Positions 39,728-44,688 of a stretch of DNA of 44,688 nt are shown in pieces. The stretch comes from Acidimicrobiia bacterium (GTDB taxonomy: Bacteria > Actinomycetota > Acidimicrobiia > Acidimicrobiales > AC-14). How positions within the stretch are numbered: the first letter of the stretch is position 1; every line of letters starts with the position of its first letter. A program made the translations under genes and the position numbers. The stretch is from positions 1-44,688 of the forward strand of contig JAHFUR010000035.1 of NCBI GenBank assembly GCA_023264995.1, in the 5' to 3' direction. Below the pieces are notes generated by a model. The model worked only from the letters and a program-made list of their open reading frames with translations, had not been told where the DNA came from and did not search any database.

Positions 39728-42284
39728 CCGGCCAGTGTAGAGGTGGCCGCCCGCCAGCCTCGGTCGGGGCGTCGGCTGGGCCGAAGGGGACCTCGAACCA
39801 GAAGGTGCTGCCCGACCCCGCGGTGCTCTCCACGCCGAGCCGGCCGCCCATGGCGTCCACCAGCTGGCGGCAGATGGCCAGGCCCAGCCCGGTGCCGCCG
39901 TAGGAGCGCGTGTCCGAGCCGTCGATCTGGGAGAAGGGCTGGAAAAGCAGGGGCTGGTCGTCGGCGGCGATCCCGATGCCGGAGTCCCGGATGTCGAAGC
40001 GCACCGTCGGCCCGGAGATCCCCCGACGCCAGGTGGCCCGCATCTCGATCTGGCCCGTATCGGTAAATTTCACTGCATTCGACGCGAGGTTGAGCAGGAC
40101 CTGGCGGACGCGAGCGGCGTCGCCCCGCACCACTGCCGGGAGGTCGGGGGGCCACCAGCAGGTCACCTCGAGGCCCTTGGCCGCGGCGACGTCGGCCAGT
40201 CCGGTCCCGATCTCCCCGATCAGGCGGGGCAGGTCGATCTCGGAGACCTCGAGGTCCAGGTGCCCGGCCTCGATCTTGGAGAAGTCCAGGATGTCCGAGA
40301 CGATGGCCAGGAGGGCGGCGCAGGAACGGCTGGCCGCTTCGGCGAACCGGCGCTGCGTGGCGTCCAGGTCGGTGTCCAGGAGGAGCTCGTTCATGCCCAT
40401 GATGACGGTCATCGGCGTCCGGATCTCATGGCTCGTGTTCGACAGGAACTGTGACTTCAGGCGGGACGCCTCCATGGCCTCGTCGCGGGCGGCGGCGAGC
40501 AGCTCCTCGCGCTCGCGCAGGGCCGCTTCCGCCCGCTTGCGCTCGCTGATGTCCCGGCAGATGGTGGCGATCCCCACGATCTCGCCGGCGGCATCCCGGA
40601 TCGGCGACAGTGTGGTCGAGACGTTGACGGTCGTGCCGTCCTTGCGGAGCCGGACGGTTTCGTACTGCTCGACGCCGTGGCCGGCGGCGACGTGGGCACG
40701 GAGCCCGGATTCCTCGTCCCTCCCTTCCGGTGGGATGAGCACCTCGATCGGGCTCCCGACCATCTCGGCCGCCGTGTACCCGAACACCGCCTCGGCGCCC
40801 GGGTTCCAACTGGTCACTGTCCCGTCCAGCGACTTGGCCAGGATGGCGTCGCGGGAGGCCAGCACGATGGAAGCCAGTGCCTCCTGCGCCTCATGGGTCA
40901 GCCGGCGGGCCGCGATCTCCACGTCGGCCGCCCGGCGGCGGTCGGACACGTCGCCGAACGCCGTGATCCCGAACTCGATCGTGCCGTCGGCCGCCCGTAT
41001 GGGCGTCCCCCAGACCTCGACGGGCACCGTGCCGTCTTCGCCGTGGATCTCCATGTCGTCGACATGAGAGGTCGTGCCGGCAAGCGCCTGCAGGAGCGGC
41101 ATGCGCTCGGCCGGGTAGAGGTCATCGGTCCCAGCCACGTACGCCTGGTACACCTCCGCCAGCTGGCCCGGGCCGGCCCCCGGCACGACGCCCCGGCCCA
41201 GTAACCGATCGGCCTCCCGGTTGGCGTAGTGGGGCCGGCCCTCGGGCGTGGCGACGAAGACCCCGATGGGCATGGCATCGAGGAACTGCTCCAGCCGGCG
41301 CCGGGACTCGGCCTCGGTCGCCGCCAGCCGTTGCTCGATGGCAACCAGGCGCCGGCTGCGCCGGCCAAGCAGCAGGCCGAGGCCGACCGCCAACAGCCCG
41401 CCGAGGACGCAGACGGCGCCGGCCACCCATCGGAGGCGGCCGACCAGGCGGTCGGCCCCGGCCATGACCTCCGCACGGTCCTGGGCCAGGAGGATGCCCA
41501 TGTCCTGCCCGGGGATGGGCTCGTAGGACTCGACGTTGACCCTCTGGTAGAGGGGGCTGAACAGGACGGCGGTCGCCGGCCGGCCGGCGGCGACCATGGC
41601 CAGGTTCGTGATGGCTCGCAGAGGCTGGCCCACGCTGGTCGAGCCGGCGACCACCATGCCGGCGCGTGTGACGAGGACCTTGACCCCGGTGCGGCCGAAA
41701 GCGAGGCCGTCGGGCTTCCCCAGGAGCTGGGTGACGTCGACGTCGACGACGAGACGGCCCAGTTTGGGCACGTCGGCGGCGCCGGCGGCGACGGACACCT
41801 GCCGGGAGATTTGCGACCCGTTGATCACCGTGCCGCCGAAGGTGACGGGCCCGGCGGTGAGGCCGGTCGCGGCAACGGGCGTGGTCCCGGACCGGGCGGC
41901 CACTGCGACCAGCGCACCGCCGGCGTCGTAGAGGCGGACGGCATCGAAGGGCCCCGACGCGAGGATGTTCGCCATCCCCTGCGTGGCCAGCTGGGCATCG
42001 TGCGAATCGACCGCACTCAATGGGACGGGCCTGGAGGCGGCGGTCACGGCCACTCGCACCGCGTCGTCCCACGCCTGCTGCTCCTGCAGCACCGTGGCCC
42101 GGGCGGTCGCCGTCAGGCCGTCAAGCGCGCGTTGCTCGACCTCGGTCTGGGCGACGACGGACGCCCACAGCATGGTGGCCACCGGGACCATGGTGGCGAG
42201 GGCGACCAGGGCGAAGGTGCGGGGCCCTACTCGCCCGGCCCGGTCGGGCGCGCCAGAAGCGCCGCGGCGGGCTGCGACTCCCAT
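39585..42284 (-). CDS. Large PAS-domain sensor histidine kinase
   Basis: The 899-residue kinase has a helix ([20 protein letters not shown]), an extracellular dCache-like sensor to about residue 285, and a second helix ([20 protein letters not shown]). Two PAS regions follow ([40 protein letters not shown]). HisKA is [20 protein letters not shown]; the ATPase has [15 protein letters not shown] and [15 protein letters not shown]. It ends without a receiver domain, and no regulator is adjacent. The last ~50 codons overlap map, so the tail may be extended by a lost stop or frameshift. ATG has GGAGAGG upstream. Confidence 0.9.
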   Translation of the reverse strand: MGVAARRGASGAPDRAGRVGPRTFALVALATMVPVATMLWASVVAQTEVEQRALDGLTATARATVLQEQQAWDDAVRVAVTAASRPVPLSAVDSHDAQLATQGMANILASGPFDAVRLYDAGGALVAVAARSGTTPVAATGLTAGPVTFGGTVINGSQISRQVSVAAGAADVPKLGRLVVDVDVTQLLGKPDGLAFGRTGVKVLVTRAGMVVAGSTSVGQPLRAITNLAMVAAGRPATAVLFSPLYQRVNVESYEPIPGQDMGILLAQDRAEVMAGADRLVGRLRWVAGAVCVLGGLLAVGLGLLLGRRSRRLVAIEQRLAATEAESRRRLEQFLDAMPIGVFVATPEGRPHYANREADRLLGRGVVPGAGPGQLAEVYQAYVAGTDDLYPAERMPLLQALAGTTSHVDDMEIHGEDGTVPVEVWGTPIRAADGTIEFGITAFGDVSDRRRAADVEIAARRLTHEAQEALASIVLASRDAILAKSLDGTVTSWNPGAEAVFGYTAAEMVGSPIEVLIPPEGRDEESGLRAHVAAGHGVEQYETVRLRKDGTTVNVSTTLSPIRDAAGEIVGIATICRDISERKRAEAALREREELLAAARDEAMEASRLKSQFLSNTSHEIRTPMTVIMGMNELLLDTDLDATQRRFAEAASRSCAALLAIVSDILDFSKIEAGHLDLEVSEIDLPRLIGEIGTGLADVAAAKGLEVTCWWPPDLPAVVRGDAARVRQVLLNLASNAVKFTDTGQIEMRATWRRGISGPTVRFDIRDSGIGIAADDQPLLFQPFSQIDGSDTRSYGGTGLGLAICRQLVDAMGGRLGVESTAGSGSTFWFEVPFGPADAPTEAGGRPPLHWPGARGSTNGEPEVQRRLLVRERAEVQALPQAVAGTGARRSPEPGPART
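39734..39739 (-). promoter_or_regulatory. -10 box of map inside the histidine kinase gene
   Basis: AGTGTA reads TACACT on the minus strand and lies 6 nt before the map GTG. It would give a leaderless map transcript starting within the 3' coding part of the kinase. Confidence 0.55.
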
Positions 42285-42407
42285 TCGGGATCCTCTCCTC
42301 TGGTTGGTGCGCGCACCGACTGGTCTAGCGGTGACGACCTCCGACCTCTCATCGGCACAACCGGCGAGCTCCTGTAGGAACCGTCCGCCGGCACCCGGGG
42401 CCGGGGG

Positions 42408-43226
42408 CTAGCCGAGCCCCCGGGCGTCCTGCTTGAGGGCGGTGTCGACGCCCAGGGCAGAGGCGGCGACCAGGCTGCGCAGGGGCTCGTCGAGCGGCCG
42501 GTGGATGTGGACGACGAAGTTGTCGGCGGTGGTGAAGAGGGTCTTGGCCAGCCCCTCCCAGGTCTTCGTGATGCGGGCCACCTCGGTGCCGTCGCCGTCG
42601 ACGATGCTGAAGTTCCACGCCCGCCAGTTCTCGGCCTTGATGGCGCCGACCTTGGCCCCGCCGGCGTGGAGGCCGAAGCGGATCTTTCCGACCATGTTCT
42701 CCTGGACGATCTGGCCGACCTCCCGGCCGCCGCCGTCCGCCACGACGATCCGCGACTTCATGAGCTTGGCCGGACGGGTGAGGGTCAGGAGCGGCGTGCC
42801 CGACATGTCGACGATCTGGAGGGTGTGGGTCAGGAACTGGTCGAGCGAGGTGACCACCCGGAGGAGCTTCTTGGCCGTGCTCTGCCCGACCTGGCGGACG
42901 GCGCCGACCTGGGTGCCGTGCTGGTCGAAGATGGCGTACTCGTTGTTGACCTCGATGAGCTTGGCCTTCTGGTTCACGACCAGCACCGGCTCGGTGAGGA
43001 GCGTGCCCCCGCCCACACCCCGGCCCCCGCCGGCCTTGGCCACGTCGGCCCGGATCTTGTCGGCCGGCCGGCCGACGGTGGGGACCCGGCCGTCGCCGAC
43101 GGGTTGGTCGACCCCTTCCCGGCCGTGCGACGACACCCGCTCGGTCCAGGCCGCGCCGTCGTACCACCGCTTCTCGTGCCGGCCGAAGGGGTCGGGGAAC
43201 CAGCCGGGCGCCGCGGTCTCGTTCAT
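42408..43226 (-). CDS. DUF2510 and LURP-one-like (scramblase-type) protein
   Basis: The 272-residue protein starts with a DUF2510 motif (APGWFPDPFGRHEKRWYDGA, then AWTERV). After a linker comes a LURP-one/phospholipid scramblase-like beta barrel (VLVVNQKAKLIEVNNEYAIF, TLQIVDMSGTPLLTLTRPAK, AENWRAWNFSIVDGDGTEVA, then ITKTWEGLAKTLFTTADNFV). The family's role in bacteria is not settled. The ATG at 43226 lies 8 nt after a -10 TACCGT. The longer frame from 43517 overlaps the neighbour and is rejected. Confidence 0.82.
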   Translation of the reverse strand: MNETAAPGWFPDPFGRHEKRWYDGAAWTERVSSHGREGVDQPVGDGRVPTVGRPADKIRADVAKAGGGRGVGGGTLLTEPVLVVNQKAKLIEVNNEYAIFDQHGTQVGAVRQVGQSTAKKLLRVVTSLDQFLTHTLQIVDMSGTPLLTLTRPAKLMKSRIVVADGGGREVGQIVQENMVGKIRFGLHAGGAKVGAIKAENWRAWNFSIVDGDGTEVARITKTWEGLAKTLFTTADNFVVHIHRPLDEPLRSLVAASALGVDTALKQDARGLG

Positions 43227-43257
43227 GAGTGGCGACGGTAGCCCGCGCCCCCGGCCG

Positions 43258-43470
43258 TCAGCCCCGCCCGGGCCGGCGCCGGCGGCGGTGGGCCCAGCAC
43301 GGGTGGTGCCAGTGCCGGCGCAGCTCGGGCGCGGCCCTCGGCACGACGACGAGGTGGCCCAGCCCTTCGGCGATGTCCTGGTTGCACCCCGGGCAGAGGT
43401 AGGCCTTGCGGGCCTGGTAGGGCTGGACCTTGCGGATCTCCAGCTCCTCGGCGGGCAGGTGCTCATCCAC
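43258..43470 (-). CDS. Small zinc-motif protein of the actinobacterial 'ATP/GTP-binding' type
   Basis: The 70-residue protein has IRKVQPYQARKAYLCPGCNQ, then DIAEGLGHLVVVPRAA and LRRHWHHPCWAHRRRRR. Two CxxC/HxxC half-sites can hold one zinc. Annotations of its relatives as ATP/GTP-binding rest on no clear nucleotide motif. It starts at GTG overlapping the SDR stop by 8 nt, so it is coupled to that gene. The role is unknown. Confidence 0.72.
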   Translation of the reverse strand: MDEHLPAEELEIRKVQPYQARKAYLCPGCNQDIAEGLGHLVVVPRAAPELRRHWHHPCWAHRRRRRPGRG

Positions 43471-44332
43471 GGCGCCGCCCAGGTTGCACGAACGAGCGGG
43501 CCATGAGCGAGTCCCACGCCCGGTCGGGGAGCACGGCCCGCAGGCCACCGAGCAGCCGAGCCGAGGCGGTGACCGGGTACCGGGCCTTGGGCCGGGACGT
43601 GGTGATCGCCTCGCGCACGGCCCGGGCTACATCGTCGGGCTCGCCACCCAGCCGGGCCAGCAGGCCCCGGTCGTACACACCCGTGGTCGAGGCCAGGACG
43701 CCGGCGGTGAACTCCCGGTAGGGATCATCCCCTTCGGCGCTCTGACCCGACATGCCGGCGGCGGCCGCCGCCGCGAACCCGGTGCGGATGAACCCGGGCT
43801 CGACGAGAACGACGTCGATGCCGAAGCCGGCCACCTCGAAGCGCAGCGCGTCGCTGAGCGCCTCCAGGGCGTACTTGGTGGCGTGGTAGTAGCCGCCCCC
43901 GGGGAAGGTCAGCCGGCCACCCATCGACCCGATGTTCACGACCTTGCCCCAGCCCTGGGCCCGCATGGCGGGCAGGACAAGCTGGGTGAGCCGGGCCGGC
44001 CCGAACACGTTCGTCTCGAACTGGCGCCGGGCGTCGGCCATGTCGACCTGCTCCAGCGCCCCCGACTGGCTGAAGCCGGCGTTGTTGACCAGGACGCCGA
44101 CCGCACCGTGGTCCTCCTCCACCACGGCGACGGCCGCCCGCATCGAGGCCTCGTCGGTGACGTCGAGGGCCAGGGCGCGGCAGCCGAGATCCGTGAGGGC
44201 GCCCAACGTCTCCGGCCGGCGGGCCGAGGCGTACACAACCCATCCCGACTCGGCCAGGAGAGCGGCCGTGGCCTTCCCGATCCCGCTGGAGCTGCCGGTG
44301 ACGAGCACCGCCCTCGAAACCCCTGGTCGCAC
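43463..44332 (-). CDS. Short-chain dehydrogenase/reductase
   Basis: The 289-residue classical SDR has nucleotide site VLVTGSSSGIGKATAALLAE, ALDVTDEAS, the NNAGFSQSG motif, catalytic Ser in VVNIGSMGGRL and YYHATKYALEALSDALR with catalytic Tyr and Lys. The YASARRPETL segment, with Arg following strand 2, suggests NADP(H). The substrate is unknown. GTG at 44332 lies exactly 6 nt after a -10 TAGGAT, so it is leaderless. Confidence 0.9.
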   Translation of the reverse strand: MRPGVSRAVLVTGSSSGIGKATAALLAESGWVVYASARRPETLGALTDLGCRALALDVTDEASMRAAVAVVEEDHGAVGVLVNNAGFSQSGALEQVDMADARRQFETNVFGPARLTQLVLPAMRAQGWGKVVNIGSMGGRLTFPGGGYYHATKYALEALSDALRFEVAGFGIDVVLVEPGFIRTGFAAAAAAGMSGQSAEGDDPYREFTAGVLASTTGVYDRGLLARLGGEPDDVARAVREAITTSRPKARYPVTASARLLGGLRAVLPDRAWDSLMARSFVQPGRRRG

Positions 44333-44561
44333 ACGGCCATCCTACCCTGACCCCGGGCCAAGTGCTCATGCTGACTAGAGCCAACTTGCAACAGTCCAGG
44401 TCAACGGCAGGGCACTGCCGCTAGACCGTACTCGCATCTATTGACGTTTCCGGTACAGCTAGCACGGCGCTATTGCGCCCGCTCCGCCCTTCTGGCAGTA
44501 TTCGCAGCGATAGGAAACGGGTGCACCGCACCCCTCCAAGAGAAAAGGTGGGCAACCTGCA

Positions 44562-44688
44562 ATGAATCTCCGCAAGAAGGTCACGACCGTCTTCGGCGCA
44601 GCCGCGGCTGCTTCGGTCATCGCTGGCGCAGCGGCTTTCGCCTGCACCAACCTGGCTACCCTCAACCTGTCCAGCACCGCTGGCAAGG
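44562..44688 (+). CDS. Secreted AFAC-type protein, partial (cut by window end)
   Basis: The 42 visible residues are MNLRKKVTTVFGAAAAASVI, then AGAAAFACTNLATLNLSSTA and GK. This is a signal peptide followed by a mature start matching AFACANISTLSLS of the protein at 28719, so the two are paralogues. A weak AAGGTG ribosome site lies upstream. The 220 bases between this gene and the SDR start hold no other gene that I can support; a TTGACG at 44441 could be a -35 element. Confidence 0.65.
   Translation, partial: MNLRKKVTTVFGAAAAASVIAGAAAFACTNLATLNLSSTAGK

Overview
This is a GC-rich window with gene families typical of Actinomycetota: a WhiB regulator, two GAF/ANTAR-type proteins, an smtB-zur pair, an actinobacterial-type RNB nuclease and a SEC-C methionine aminopeptidase. 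Many genes appear to be leaderless, with a TANNNT -10 box only 6-8 nt before the start codon. The two secreted proteins sharing an AFAC-N-TL motif hint at an Acidimicrobiia-like lineage, but that placement is inference.

Left part (1-12.4 kb) is an accessory island. It opens with the 3' part of a group II intron whose reverse transcriptase has lost its catalytic core, followed by a glycine-rich surface protein. Then come seven two-gene type II toxin-antitoxin (TA) modules within 8.7 kb: four with PIN/VapC-type toxins, two of them near-identical copies, and three with MazF/PemK-type toxins. Between them lie a hemerythrin-like protein, a low-affinity iron permease-like protein, an hsp20-MerR stress pair and a lipoprotein. 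Short TGTCA-type repeat elements sit between the TA cassettes. Two look like complete ~130 bp mini-elements with inverted ends. The others are solo copies in one orientation, mostly dimers with an exact 23 bp period.

Middle part (12.5-31.5 kb) looks like ordinary chromosome. It has a Mg-type P-ATPase, a zinc-control block (smtB-zur facing znuA-znuC-znuB), signalling genes (STAS, two GAF/ANTAR proteins, a whiB-sigma pair), a tiny zinc-finger protein, a DHA2 efflux pump, ettA, an ATP-dependent DNA ligase, an RNB ribonuclease, a secreted TIG-like protein, RidA, a 37-residue lysine-rich protein, a methyltransferase and a two-gene fluoride channel.

Right part (31.6-44.7 kb) carries a NarK-type transporter, an FNR-like flavoprotein, a DUF1905 protein, an operon of membrane protein, OmpR-type regulator and histidine kinase, a GAF-GGDEF-EAL protein, methionine aminopeptidase overlapping a large PAS histidine kinase, a DUF2510/LURP-one-like protein, a small zinc-motif protein, an SDR oxidoreductase, and the start of a second AFAC-type secreted protein cut by the window end.

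No tRNA, rRNA, CRISPR array or replication origin was recognised. All functional calls come from reading motifs; no database search was run.
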